Shown here piece by piece: positions 7,467-15,649 of a stretch of DNA of 64,000 nucleotides (the stretch's first letter is position 1; each line of letters begins with the position of its first letter). Both the position numbers and the translations under genes were made by a program. This DNA comes from an uncultured Acidobacteriia bacterium. Its GTDB lineage: Bacteria; Acidobacteriota; Terriglobia; Bryobacterales; Bryobacteraceae. The stretch is from NCBI GenBank assembly GCA_903881085.1, contig CAIRSA010000513.1, positions 1 to 64,000 on the forward strand. Reading direction: 5' to 3'. Under the pieces are notes generated by a model, which saw only the letters and a program-made list of their open reading frames with translations, was not told the DNA's origin and searched no databases.

Positions 7467-8873
7467 TCAACGAGCCTTTTTGACGCTTGTATTCCGGATC
7501 GACCACAGGTGCTTGTCAGTCCGCAGAATCAGCCGGTCGGCTATCATCGCCGGTGTTGCCAGCGCCATCTCGCCCAGATCGTTTGTCGCCACTAATTCGT
7601 ATTTCTCGCCGGCCTTCACCACATACGTCCGGCCTTCCTCGTTGATGCAAAAAACCTTGCCGTTGTAGCCCCAAAGGGAGGACGTGAAATCCCCGCCTTC
7701 GCCAACGCGGGTCTTATAGCTCTGCACGCCTGTTTTCGCATCGAAACGCGTCAGGACGCCCGTGTGCGTCAGCACATACAATCCGCCGTCATAGGCCAGT
7801 TCGGTCGGCAGATACGTTCCTGCTTTGGGCTGCGACCAGGCCACATGACCATGCATCGCGGCGCCATCGGGCGTGGTTAGGTCACCGCTCGCGCCAGGTT
7901 TCACCGCAGCCAGGCCTTTGCCAGTGCCGCCGTTGAGATACAACAAGCCATCGTAGGCGAAAGGACTTGGCACAGGCATAGGCGACATTCCACCCAACCG
8001 CCACAGTTCCTTGCCTTCCAGATCGTAACTGATGGCCGCGCCGGGGCCGACCGTCACAATCTCCGTCCGCTCCTTGTGCTTCCAAACGTACGGAGTCGAC
8101 CAGCCGGTCTGCCGGTCAGCGCCCTTCACGTGGATCGAGCGATTGGTGCGCCACACCTGCTTGCCGGTGCTTTTGTCAAGGGCCGCGATGAACTGTTCCT
8201 TCTCCGTGTCATTCACGAACACAACCAGGTCGTTCACAAGAATGGGGGAAGAACCGGTGCCGAAATCGAGAATCGTGGGGAAGGCTTCCGTGCGCGTAGT
8301 CCAGACCTGTTTGCCTTCGAAGTCGTAGGCGAAGGCGCCCAGGTTATTGATGTACACGTAGACCCGCTTGCCGTCTGTGACGGGTGTTTCCGAACTGAAG
8401 CTGTTTTTGCGATGCCGCCCCCCTGGAGGCTTGCCCGTATAAAACTCCCGCTTCCAGTTGATCTTGCCTGACTCCAGATCCACGGAATAGAGAAAGTAGT
8501 GCAGTGAGACTTCGTCCGGCAGTTCGAAATCGCGCTCCTTCAATTTCTCGATCAGCTCTTTCTCCTGCAAGCCCTGCTTCTGGAGTTCGGCCACGTAGTC
8601 ATTGGAATAGGTAGTCCCTTTCTGTGGCTGTTTCGCTTTGCCTTCGGTGGTCACCGTGGTAAGGAAAACGTTCTTCCCGGCGACGATGGGCGAAGACCAT
8701 CCCAGGCCGGGGATCTCCGCCGACCATTCGATGTTGGTAGTTGTGGACCACTTTTCCGGCAGATTGGCGTTGGTCGCGGAGGGGTTGGAACTGGGTCCCC
8801 GGAAACTGGGCCACTCCGGCTCTCCGGCAATGGCGCAAAGGGCTACGAGCCAAGCTGCAATGACAATTCTCAT
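7467..8873 (-). CDS. Secreted PQQ-binding-like beta-propeller protein
   Basis: 468 residues with an N-terminal signal peptide (MRIVIAAWLVALCAIAGEPEWPSFRG). Repeated blades of the type 'LDKSTGKQVWRTNR' and 'VDLESGKINWKREF' form an eight-bladed quinoprotein-like propeller. WPSFRGPSSNPSA at the mature N-terminus is the common start of PQQ-like proteins in Acidobacteria and Planctomycetes. These are exported, and most are probably structural propellers rather than PQQ dehydrogenases; no catalytic Asp/Glu set can be assigned. It is divergent from the GntR/LacI-type regulator and may be under its control. Confidence 0.85.
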   Translation of the reverse strand: MRIVIAAWLVALCAIAGEPEWPSFRGPSSNPSATNANLPEKWSTTTNIEWSAEIPGLGWSSPIVAGKNVFLTTVTTEGKAKQPQKGTTYSNDYVAELQKQGLQEKELIEKLKERDFELPDEVSLHYFLYSVDLESGKINWKREFYTGKPPGGRHRKNSFSSETPVTDGKRVYVYINNLGAFAYDFEGKQVWTTRTEAFPTILDFGTGSSPILVNDLVVFVNDTEKEQFIAALDKSTGKQVWRTNRSIHVKGADRQTGWSTPYVWKHKERTEIVTVGPGAAISYDLEGKELWRLGGMSPMPVPSPFAYDGLLYLNGGTGKGLAAVKPGASGDLTTPDGAAMHGHVAWSQPKAGTYLPTELAYDGGLYVLTHTGVLTRFDAKTGVQSYKTRVGEGGDFTSSLWGYNGKVFCINEEGRTYVVKAGEKYELVATNDLGEMALATPAMIADRLILRTDKHLWSIRNTSVKKAR

Positions 8874-8910
8874 GATTCTTTATTTGACTACACTTTTTGC
8901 GAAAGGTCAC

Positions 8911-8926
8911 ATAAGTAAGTTCTTAT
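8911..8926. promoter_or_regulatory. Small dyad in the divergent intergenic region
   Basis: ATAAG (8911-8915) and CTTAT (8922-8926) are separated by six bases in the 116-bp region between the divergent PQQ-like gene and the GntR/LacI-type regulator. Such a symmetric site is what a dimeric GntR/LacI regulator would bind. The arms are short, so chance is a real possibility. Confidence 0.25.
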
Positions 8927-8989
8927 TGAAGAAACGCAGAAAAAATGAACCAACGGCCAATATTTTGTGGAAAAATGAAAGAGACGGTC

Positions 8990-10063
8990 ATGAAACGCTC
9001 GCAAGCCACTGATACAATTCGCGAATGGATCCAATCCGGCAAGCTCCCCCGTGGCGTCCTGCTACCGCCCGAGCGGACCCTCGCCAGCGAACTTGGCGTC
9101 TCGCGCCCAACCATCCGGCGCGCGCTTGAACCATTGGTTCAGGAAGGCTTGCTCGAAAGCCAGCCCGGACGCGGCACCCTGGTCCCGGAAAACGCGGCCG
9201 ATGCCGGCTTGCGCACGGACTGGAAGGTGCTCGCCCTGCTGCTGCCCGACATCGCCAATCGCTTCTTCAGCGAAGTGGCCGAATCCATCGAATACACTGC
9301 GCTACAGCGTGGCTACCAGATCCTGCTCTGCAACTCGCGCCACCAGACCCATCTGGAAGAGTTCCACGTGCGCCAGATCGTCGCCCAAAAGTTGAAAGGC
9401 GTCATCCTCGCCCACGACCCGAACCAGGAGGTCTCCGGCTCGCTCGACCTGTTGCGCGCCGCAGGCATCCCCACCGTGCTGCTGTTCAGCACCACTCGCG
9501 AAGCTGCCTGCGACTCTGTCGTCCTCGACGAACGCGCCGGCATCGACCAGGCCCTGCGCTACCTCACCAGCCTCGGACACCGCCGCATCGCCTTCTGCCG
9601 CCCGCTGCCCGGACCGCGCCCCCACCCGCGCGAGATGCACTTCCGCGAATTCATGGAGCGCGCAGGCGCTCCGGCCACTTACCTCGATGTAGCCGGGCGC
9701 ACCGATGACGAGATTCAGGCAAGTCTGCGGGACTTGCTCAGCGGCCCCGACGCCCCCACCGCCTGCCTCGCCGGCAACGACAACGTGGCGTTGATGCTCA
9801 CCAAGAATCTGGCCGCGCTCGATATCCAGGTCCCCGCGGCATTTTCCGTCGTTGGCTTCGACAATCTGCGCTTTGTCCAGCATCTGCCCGTGCCGCTCAC
9901 CACCGTCGACCAGCCCAAGCAACAGATGGGCCGCCGCGCCGCCGAGATGCTCTTCGAACGCATCGATAACGGCGTCGGCCTGCCATTCCGGCAGGAGGTG
10001 TTCACGCCGCATCTGGTTATTCGCGACTCGTGCTCGGTTGCGCCCACGAAAGGAAACGTATGA
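8990..10063 (+). CDS. GntR-type winged helix fused to LacI-type sugar-binding domain, transcriptional regulator
   Basis: 357 residues from the ATG at 8990 (in-frame ATGs at 8945 and 8975 are alternatives; no ribosome site decides it). Residues about 1-65 are a GntR winged helix: LPPERTLASELGVSRPTIRRAL followed by the wing QPGRGTLVP. Residues about 80-345 are a LacI/ribose-binding-protein-like effector domain (LALLLPDIANRFFSEVAESIEYTA, ending DQPKQQMGRRAAEML). This AraR/CcpA-like domain combination senses a sugar or sugar acid. It overlaps the FAD oxidoreductase gene by ATGA and probably controls it, with the divergent PQQ-like gene as a second possible target. Confidence 0.88.
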   Translation: MKRSQATDTIREWIQSGKLPRGVLLPPERTLASELGVSRPTIRRALEPLVQEGLLESQPGRGTLVPENAADAGLRTDWKVLALLLPDIANRFFSEVAESIEYTALQRGYQILLCNSRHQTHLEEFHVRQIVAQKLKGVILAHDPNQEVSGSLDLLRAAGIPTVLLFSTTREAACDSVVLDERAGIDQALRYLTSLGHRRIAFCRPLPGPRPHPREMHFREFMERAGAPATYLDVAGRTDDEIQASLRDLLSGPDAPTACLAGNDNVALMLTKNLAALDIQVPAAFSVVGFDNLRFVQHLPVPLTTVDQPKQQMGRRAAEMLFERIDNGVGLPFRQEVFTPHLVIRDSCSVAPTKGNV

Positions 10064-11622
10064 TCCACCGCCGTGAATTCCTCGCCCTCTCCGCCGCCGC
10101 CGCAGCCGCGGCGCCCGCCGAATCGCAGACCTGCGACGTGCTGGTCTACGGCTCTACGCCTGGAGGCGTGACTGCCGCCATTGAAGCCGCGCGCCGCGGA
10201 CTAAAGGTCATCCTGGCCTGCCCTCAAAAGCATCTCGGCGGCATGGCCGCTAGCGGACTTTCAACAACCGACGCCGTGCGCCCGCAGCTCTTCGGTGGAC
10301 AGGTGGCCGAGTTCATCCGCCGCGTCCGCGAATACTACCAGAAGGAACTCGCCGCCAAGCCGGACGAATACAAGCTGATCAAAGAGGGCTGGTACTACGA
10401 GCCCTCCGTCGCCGAGCTCATCTTCGATCAAATGCTAGCCGGCGAGCACCAGCAACTGCGCTGGCTCCCCGCCCATCACCTCACGTCCGCCGCACTGCAG
10501 GGCAATCGAGTCGTCTCCGCCGATCTTGAAACGCCCGCCGGCGCAACGCTGCGAGTCGCAGCGAAGACCTTCATCGATGGCACGTACGAGGGTGACCTCG
10601 CCGCCGCAGCCAAGGTCCCCTATCGAGTGGGCCGCGAAAGCAAAGCCGAACACGGCGAGCCCTTCGCCGGCATTCACTACATGAATTGGCGCACCGGTCA
10701 GCAGATCATGACGCCCGATACTGGCGAGGCCTCGCCCGCCATCCAGGCCTTCTGCGCGCGTTCGATCTTCACTGACGATCCGGCCCAGAGCGTGCTCATC
10801 GAAAAGCCTGCCTCTTATGCCGAGCACCTGCCTGACTATCTGCCGCTGTTGGAAGACTTCGCCGCCGGTCGCGTCAAAAGCTGGAGCCCCGGAACGCTGC
10901 TGCCCGGCCGCAAGTTCCAGATGAACGGCAACATTGAAGCGCTTACCAGCATTAACATCCCCGGCGCCAGTTGGACGTGGCCCGAGGCTGCGCGCCACCA
11001 TCGCCGCCGCCTGGAAACCTTCCACGTCGATCATGTCGCCGGCCTCATGTGGTTTCTTCAGAACGATCCGCGCGTGCCGTCAGCCATTAGCAAACGCCTC
11101 GCTGGACATGGTCTGCACAAGCAGGAGTTCCGCGATAACGGCAACTGGCCGTGGCAGATCTATGTGCGGCAGGGCCGCCGCATTGAAGGCCGCGCTACGG
11201 TCACCCAGCACAACTTCACAGTCAACGCGTCAACCAGGCGCACGCCCACGGTGAAGCAGCCAATCGCTATCGGCGAACACTCATTTGACATCCATCCCTG
11301 CCAGGACCGCCGCTTTGCCGTGGATGGCTTCATGGAAGGCGTGCTCTGGTATCCGCGCAAAGCCTTCGGGCCAGCCCAACCCGGCCAGATTCCCTACGGC
11401 GCGATGCTGCCCAAGACGCTCGATAATCTCATCGTGCCAGTGGCCGTGTCGTGCACGCACATCGCCATGTCAGTGATCCGCATGGAGCCCGTCTGGATGA
11501 CACTCGGCCAGATTGCAGGCCTCGCCGCAGCCGAAGCTGCGCGGCAGCGGACCGACGTTGCACACGTCGATCCCACGCCGTTGCCGGCCACGCTCAAGAT
11601 TCAGGTCGACCCCTATGCTTGA
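10060..11622 (+). CDS. FAD-dependent oxidoreductase (FAD_oxidored type), Tat-exported
   Basis: 520 residues from the ATG at 10060, which overlaps the regulator stop and follows AAAGGAAACGT. The N-terminus MIHRREFLALSAAAAAAAPA is a Tat-like signal. The dinucleotide-binding loop is VLVYGSTPGGVTAAIEAARRG, followed by HLGGMAASGLSTTD, the signature of the FAD_oxidored family common in Acidobacteria, Planctomycetes and Bacteroidetes. The C-terminus has the second FAD contact (IAMSVIRMEPVWMTLGQIAGLAA). The substrate is probably a sugar-derived compound, inferred only from the LacI-type sensor beside it. It converges with the SelO-like gene, overlapping it by ten bases. Confidence 0.88.
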   Translation: MIHRREFLALSAAAAAAAPAESQTCDVLVYGSTPGGVTAAIEAARRGLKVILACPQKHLGGMAASGLSTTDAVRPQLFGGQVAEFIRRVREYYQKELAAKPDEYKLIKEGWYYEPSVAELIFDQMLAGEHQQLRWLPAHHLTSAALQGNRVVSADLETPAGATLRVAAKTFIDGTYEGDLAAAAKVPYRVGRESKAEHGEPFAGIHYMNWRTGQQIMTPDTGEASPAIQAFCARSIFTDDPAQSVLIEKPASYAEHLPDYLPLLEDFAAGRVKSWSPGTLLPGRKFQMNGNIEALTSINIPGASWTWPEAARHHRRRLETFHVDHVAGLMWFLQNDPRVPSAISKRLAGHGLHKQEFRDNGNWPWQIYVRQGRRIEGRATVTQHNFTVNASTRRTPTVKQPIAIGEHSFDIHPCQDRRFAVDGFMEGVLWYPRKAFGPAQPGQIPYGAMLPKTLDNLIVPVAVSCTHIAMSVIRMEPVWMTLGQIAGLAAAEAARQRTDVAHVDPTPLPATLKIQVDPYA

Positions 11623-13010
11623 TGCTTGCTCAGCGCATCCAGCAGTTGCCCCGCATCCTGGATATTGCCCAGTCGCTGCAATGCGGCCGCATATGCAGCC
11701 CCCGCCTCTGAGACACCCGCATTTGAAAACCCGGGAGTCCTGACTGCAAACGGGACCGCCGAGATCGGGGCAGGCACCGTGGCCAGTTCCTTCCATTGCA
11801 GGTCAGGCAGCTTCCACGCTCGCGCTGCAGTCACTCCGGGAAAGTAGGCGTCGGAATAGCTCCTAAGTCCCGCCCGTGCGGCCCGCCCCAGGTCGAGGCA
11901 TTCTGCCAACTCGTCTACGGCCATCTGTTTCAACCGGTCGTCGTCATATAGTAGGTGCTTCAAAGAGAAGACCGCCGAAACCTCGTGCAGCAATGCTTTG
12001 AGAAAGGCCTGCTTCTCTCGCATGTCCTGCAGGCCACGGCTCGTCAGATAGCGCAGTTTGTGCTTGAGCCAATCGACAAACAGACGCCAGTAATAGACGT
12101 AGGCAAAGCTCTCGAAACCCAGGTACGCCGTCGTCCCCGGTTCGGATCCTGCCTGCTCGAACACGCCAGCGAAGGGCGCGCCGAAATACAGCGGTGTTTC
12201 CAGGTCAACCATTCGCCCGTCGAGCGTGAAGTTGTTCTGCAGATAGATCCAGAACGCACCCACCCTGTTGAAGCGCCCGAAATTGGCCAAGCCGCGCTGG
12301 AATGCCCGGTCCATCGCCAGTGCGATAGTATCGGGTGCACCTTCGAGTCCTTCCCGCTCGCCGGGCGGATTCAGGAAGCGTTCGAAGTCCAGAAACAGCG
12401 TTCCGAACGCTTGCGGATCCGTGCAGTGGTGATCCAGCGCCCACACGATGTTCGACATGCGCGCAAAGTCGGCGCGCTTCACACTCAGAGCCATCAGTTT
12501 TTCATCGGCAGGCGTGAACGACGCCTGCGAACTGGAGGCTCCGATTGCCACTGCACGCCGCTCGTCGGGCCGCAACTTAGCCAATAGGATGCTCTCGCAC
12601 GGCACAATGGCATCGCCCAGACCCTGCGCCGTTAGCGCCACGGAGATTAACCGTTCGCGCAACGCCGAAGCCACCGCCATGTGGCCGCTGCCATGATACC
12701 GGTCCCCCGTTGAATTCCAATTGCCCGCCGCCTGTGTGCGCCCCACGCCCTTTACATAGTAGTTGCGAAAGACGCCGCCCCTGCCCGATCCATGACGCCC
12801 CGGTGCGTTGTTGTCGAGCTGAGTCTGATAGTCGAAGTGCAACACAGGTTCGATCTCGCCGCCGGAAAAGTCCCACGTTGCAATGCGGTCCAGCGCGACC
12901 TCGATGTTATAGGGTTTCCACTCCGCACTGGAGGCCATGAATCGTGAGCGGCGGACTGGGGCAGGGAACAGCCAGGCAGGCGTTGTGGTCATCAGTGCAT
13001 TGTAGAACAT
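11613..13010 (-). CDS. Distant SelO/YdiU-like kinase-fold protein, divergent from the peptide array
   Basis: 465 residues from the ATG at 13010; ATG 12992 (MTTTPAWLFP) is an alternative. The frame stays open to 13148, but that would overlap the first peptide gene. Features resembling SelO pseudokinases, which AMPylate proteins, are: Lys87 in YVKGVGRT followed by a G-D; a helix S-A-L-R-E-R-L-I-S with the position of the alpha-C Glu; SVKRADFARMSN, comparable to SelO R-V-A-P-S-x-x-R-F; and Asn259/Asn260 with Asp269 in QNNFTLDGRMVDLETP, like a kinase catalytic Asn and metal Asp. The C-terminal 150 residues are helical and unassigned. The homology is by eye only. The shared 110-bp promoter region suggests it acts with the tandem peptides, perhaps modifying them. 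Confidence 0.55.
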   Translation of the reverse strand: MFYNALMTTTPAWLFPAPVRRSRFMASSAEWKPYNIEVALDRIATWDFSGGEIEPVLHFDYQTQLDNNAPGRHGSGRGGVFRNYYVKGVGRTQAAGNWNSTGDRYHGSGHMAVASALRERLISVALTAQGLGDAIVPCESILLAKLRPDERRAVAIGASSSQASFTPADEKLMALSVKRADFARMSNIVWALDHHCTDPQAFGTLFLDFERFLNPPGEREGLEGAPDTIALAMDRAFQRGLANFGRFNRVGAFWIYLQNNFTLDGRMVDLETPLYFGAPFAGVFEQAGSEPGTTAYLGFESFAYVYYWRLFVDWLKHKLRYLTSRGLQDMREKQAFLKALLHEVSAVFSLKHLLYDDDRLKQMAVDELAECLDLGRAARAGLRSYSDAYFPGVTAARAWKLPDLQWKELATVPAPISAVPFAVRTPGFSNAGVSEAGAAYAAALQRLGNIQDAGQLLDALSKHQA

Positions 13011-13120
13011 AGGGGCTACGTGAAAATAAATCTCCCACGCGTGATCTGATTCTGAAGACTTTTTCGCGTTACTAGATAGAAGCCCAACAATGGCCTCTAA
13101 TTCAAATCGGAGAAAATCAA

Positions 13121-13219
13121 ATGAAAAAGAAGATCCTGTCCGCATCACAGATTGCTGTCCTGAAGGTTCAGACCAACCTCCGCGCCGGCAAGCCGCCGTG
13201 TGAACAACAGAATAAGTAA
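13121..13219 (+). CDS. Tandem small peptide, copy 1 (putative precursor peptide)
   Basis: 32 residues: MKKKIL, then SASQIA, V, LKVQTN, LRAG, and the tail KPPCEQQNK. A CGGAGAAAAT ribosome site lies just upstream of the ATG. It is the first of three near-identical short genes with a 152-bp period. The block up to 'RAG' is conserved and the 8-9 residue tail varies, as in leader/core precursors such as RiPPs; 'AG' could be a leader cleavage site. This copy alone has a Cys. No recognised family. It is divergent from the SelO-like gene. Confidence 0.6.
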   Translation: MKKKILSASQIAVLKVQTNLRAGKPPCEQQNK

Positions 13220-13272
13220 ATTCCTGATTGACGACGTATCAAACCCACCCAGATCGAGAAGGAGAAAAGAAA

Positions 13273-13371
13273 ATGAAAAAGAAGACCATGTCCGCTTCAC
13301 AGATAGCAAGCCTGAAGGTTCAAACCAACCTCCGCGCCGGCGCGCCGCCGCGTGAAAATGAGCATAAGTAA
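13273..13371 (+). CDS. Tandem small peptide, copy 2 (putative precursor peptide)
   Basis: 32 residues: MKKKTM, SASQIA, S, LKVQTN, LRAG, tail APPRENEHK. A strong GAAGGAGAAAAGAAA ribosome site precedes the ATG. The N-terminal 23 positions match copies 1 and 3 almost exactly, while the tail differs. It is positively charged at the N-terminus and hydrophilic overall, with no membrane segment, so it is unlikely to be a type I toxin peptide. Confidence 0.6.
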   Translation: MKKKTMSASQIASLKVQTNLRAGAPPRENEHK

Positions 13372-13424
13372 ATTCCTGATTGACGACTTATCAAAGCCAC
13401 CCAGATCGAAAAGGAGAAACGAAA

Positions 13425-13520
13425 ATGAAAAAGAAATCCATGTCCGCCTCACAGATTGCCAGCCTGAAGGTGCAGACCAATGTCCGCGCCGGTGCGCCGC
13501 CTGAATCACGCAATAAGTAA
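13425..13520 (+). CDS. Tandem small peptide, copy 3 (putative precursor peptide)
   Basis: 31 residues: MKKKSM, SASQIA, S, LKVQTN, VRAG, tail APPESRNK, one residue shorter than the others. The ribosome site is AAAGGAGAAACGAAA. All three tails start x-P-P after the AG and end in Lys. A 73-bp gap separates it from the converging serine hydrolase; no terminator-like hairpin is obvious there. Confidence 0.6.
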   Translation: MKKKSMSASQIASLKVQTNVRAGAPPESRNK

Positions 13521-13593
13521 GCATGCTCGCGGCCGCGGGATGAGATTGCATCAGTGCTGTCTCTCTTTCGGCCCCGCTACCTTCCATGTCCCC

Positions 13594-14970
13594 CTACTCC
13601 GAGATCTGATACTGTTCGAGCTTGCCGTCCATCGTGGCCCGAACTACCAGCGTGAGTGTCTTCGCCGCGAACTCGATGCGATAACTTCGCTGCGTGAAGC
13701 CTCCGCGAAGTCCGCCGCGCTGGAAGACGAAGTTCTTGGGCGTTCCCAATGGCTTCATGCTCGATGCGTAATCGGCCAGCACCTCGGGCGTGAAGTACGC
13801 GTTGCCATTGTCCGTGAATAGAGATCGGTCCAGTTTTCCATTCTGCAGTCCCTCGAAGATCGCCTTTGCCTGTGCCAGCAACTTCGCCGCATTCGGATCC
13901 TGTGCCGGCGCGAGCAGCACTTCCGACACGCCGCGCGTGATGCGATCTGGTGCTGACGAACCGTCTTTGTTTGATAGAACCACCAGCGCCAGCTTCAAAT
14001 CCGGCCACACTGTGTTCTGGCTGGTGAAGCCCGACACGGCGCCGCCATGGCTCACGCGCGGATGGCCGTTGGAATCGGCCACTCCCACGCCCAAGCCATA
14101 CGAGCCAGGGGTGCCATTCTTCAGCGGCACCGGCTTGATCATCTCCTCGAACGAAGCCGGCTTCATCAGAGTGTGGTTGATCAGCGCTGCGTCCCATAAC
14201 GCCAGATCGCCTGCCGTCATTGCCAACTCGCCAGCCGCATAGAGCCATCCCGAAGCCTCAGGCTGCACCGGATGCAGCGGCCCGATCGCATAGCGGATAT
14301 AGCCCGCGGCATCGGCCGCGCCGAGCGGTTGATGGTCCAGATCGTAAACGGACTTCATTCCAAGCTTTGAGAAGATCCGCGTACGCAGATACTCCACCAC
14401 GCCCACGCCGGTGGCCTTTTCCAGCACCTGGCCCGCCACCACGTAGCCGGTATTGCTGTACTGCCACGCGGTGCCGGGTTCAAAGTCCAAAGGCTTGCGC
14501 GCCCAACGGTCCATCATGCCCTCGGGTGTTACCGGTACGGTCATGAACGGTGGCAGATAGTCCTGCGGATAGTAGTCCTGATAGCCCGAAGTGTGCGACA
14601 GCAATTGCCGCACCGTGACGTCGTTGGCGCGCGTCAATGTTGGCAGATACTTGCCCACGCGGTCGTTCAACGATAGCTTGCCCTGCTCGGCAGCCAGCAG
14701 GATCGCGCCTGCCAGAAACTGCTTGCTAACAGAGCCGATGGCGAATCGCATGCTGGCGGCGGCAGCGGTCTTCGGCTCCAGACGTGCGTCGCCGTACGCC
14801 TTGCTCATCGCCAACTTGCCGTCCTTCACGATGGCAACCGATACCCCTGGTGTGCCCGAGTCAGCCAGCGCTTTGGCAATCAGCTTGTCTATCTGGGCAG
14901 TAGTTTCTGAGGAAATCTGCGCCTGCAGTATGCCGATTCCCAATAGCAAGAATGCGATTAAGCGGATCAT
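13594..14970 (-). CDS. Exported serine hydrolase, beta-lactamase/class C family
   Basis: About 458 residues with a signal peptide (MIRLIAFLLLGIGILQAQ). ATG codons at 14973 and 14970 are adjacent; GAAGGAGAC ends three bases before the first, so 14970 has better spacing. The SxxK nucleophile motif is GSVSK near residue 80, YSN lies near 170 and an HGG box near 310, as in PF00144 enzymes (penicillin-binding-protein-like peptidases, esterases, class C lactamases). The last 100 residues form a separate small domain seen in many acidobacterial homologues. It converges on the peptide array; a role in maturing or degrading those peptides is possible but not shown. Confidence 0.88.
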   Translation of the reverse strand: MIRLIAFLLLGIGILQAQISSETTAQIDKLIAKALADSGTPGVSVAIVKDGKLAMSKAYGDARLEPKTAAAASMRFAIGSVSKQFLAGAILLAAEQGKLSLNDRVGKYLPTLTRANDVTVRQLLSHTSGYQDYYPQDYLPPFMTVPVTPEGMMDRWARKPLDFEPGTAWQYSNTGYVVAGQVLEKATGVGVVEYLRTRIFSKLGMKSVYDLDHQPLGAADAAGYIRYAIGPLHPVQPEASGWLYAAGELAMTAGDLALWDAALINHTLMKPASFEEMIKPVPLKNGTPGSYGLGVGVADSNGHPRVSHGGAVSGFTSQNTVWPDLKLALVVLSNKDGSSAPDRITRGVSEVLLAPAQDPNAAKLLAQAKAIFEGLQNGKLDRSLFTDNGNAYFTPEVLADYASSMKPLGTPKNFVFQRGGLRGGFTQRSYRIEFAAKTLTLVVRATMDGKLEQYQISE

Positions 14971-14986
14971 CATGTCTCCTTCGAAG

Positions 14987-15268
14987 TTAGCGCCAGATGT
15001 CCATGCCCTGGCCGTAAATGCTTCTTTGTCTTTCGGGGTCCATCTGGATCTGGACGTGAAGTGACTTTAGGTCGACTACCAGCCCTTGTTGGTCGCGGAG
15101 GATGGTTTCGCCGCCCTGGCGCGACGCGGAGTAGCCGAACCATTCGCGCATTTTCTTCTCGAGCGGTGGCAGGGCTTCCGGCTCTGCGACGAGCCGGCGA
15201 AAGTCATTGAAGCTGATTTGGTAGCCGGTCTTCCATTGGGATTCGTCCGGCTCAACGGTGGGGTCCAT
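14987..15268 (-). CDS. Small protein of unknown function
   Basis: 93 residues from the ATG at 15268, chosen because GGAAGGAG lies six bases upstream. The frame is open to an earlier ATG at 15355, which would add 29 residues with a hydrophobic stretch (LILLVAIAAFVMRIL); if that start is used, the protein is membrane-anchored. The visible part has SFNDFRRLVAEPEALPPLEKKMREWFGY and a C-terminal strand LHVQIQMDPERQRSIYG. I do not recognise it. The serine hydrolase follows 14 bases later on the same strand, suggesting an operon. Confidence 0.5.
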   Translation of the reverse strand: MDPTVEPDESQWKTGYQISFNDFRRLVAEPEALPPLEKKMREWFGYSASRQGGETILRDQQGLVVDLKSLHVQIQMDPERQRSIYGQGMDIWR

Positions 15269-15390
15269 TGTCTTCTCCTTCCCAATCTGGCCGTTTAAGA
15301 TGCGCATTACAAAGGCGGCGATGGCAACCAGCAGGATCAACCCATTCCGGTTCATTGGATGATTTTAGCGCATGTGGATACAATGGCATC

Positions 15391-15630
15391 ATGGTTGACA
15401 TCTGGAATCTTCAACCCGGCGCCGTGATTCGCATCGTGAAGACATTCCGCGATTGCTATGGTGCTGAGTTTGAGGCGGGCACTGTTTTGCATTTCAAAGA
15501 TCGCAGCTATGTGCCCTACCACAGCGGCCACACGGTCTACTTTGCGGAAGCCACCATGTTCCTTTGCGATGACGATGAGACGTGCGTCATCGTGCAAAAC
15601 CAGGGCGGGGAATTCTTCGCTCTGCTGTAA
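15391..15630 (+). CDS. Small DUF3601-like protein
   Basis: 79 residues from the ATG at 15391. The pattern LQPGAVIRIVKTFRDCYGAEFEAGTVLHF followed by YVPYHSGHTVYF resembles the DUF3601 fold (a Pro-Gly entry, a strand with acidic turn, F-x-P-Y-x-x-G). It is an all-beta, acidic cytosolic protein with a C-terminal DDDET turn. Function unknown. It is divergent from the preceding small gene and converges on the SMP-30-like gene 19 bases downstream. Confidence 0.55.
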   Translation: MVDIWNLQPGAVIRIVKTFRDCYGAEFEAGTVLHFKDRSYVPYHSGHTVYFAEATMFLCDDDETCVIVQNQGGEFFALL

Positions 15631-15649
15631 AGTGCGCCTGCGCACGCGC

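Larger units (their letters stand above)
13121..13520 (+). repeat. Three tandem 152-bp units carrying the small peptide genes
   Basis: ATG codons at 13121, 13273 and 13425 are exactly 152 bases apart. By eye the 53-base spacers after copies 1 and 2 (13220-13272 and 13372-13424) differ at only four positions, and each carries an AAGGAG-type ribosome site. Within the genes many differences are synonymous (for example GCA/GCT/GCC and GTT/GTT/GTG), which argues that the peptides are translated and selected. No spacer follows copy 3. Confidence 0.9.

Noticed and set aside
13011-13148. N-terminal extension of the SelO-like gene through 13148
   Set aside because: It would run into the first peptide gene, the added residues are low-quality (SSFSFDFLRFELEAIVGLLSSN), and better starts exist at 13010 and 12992.
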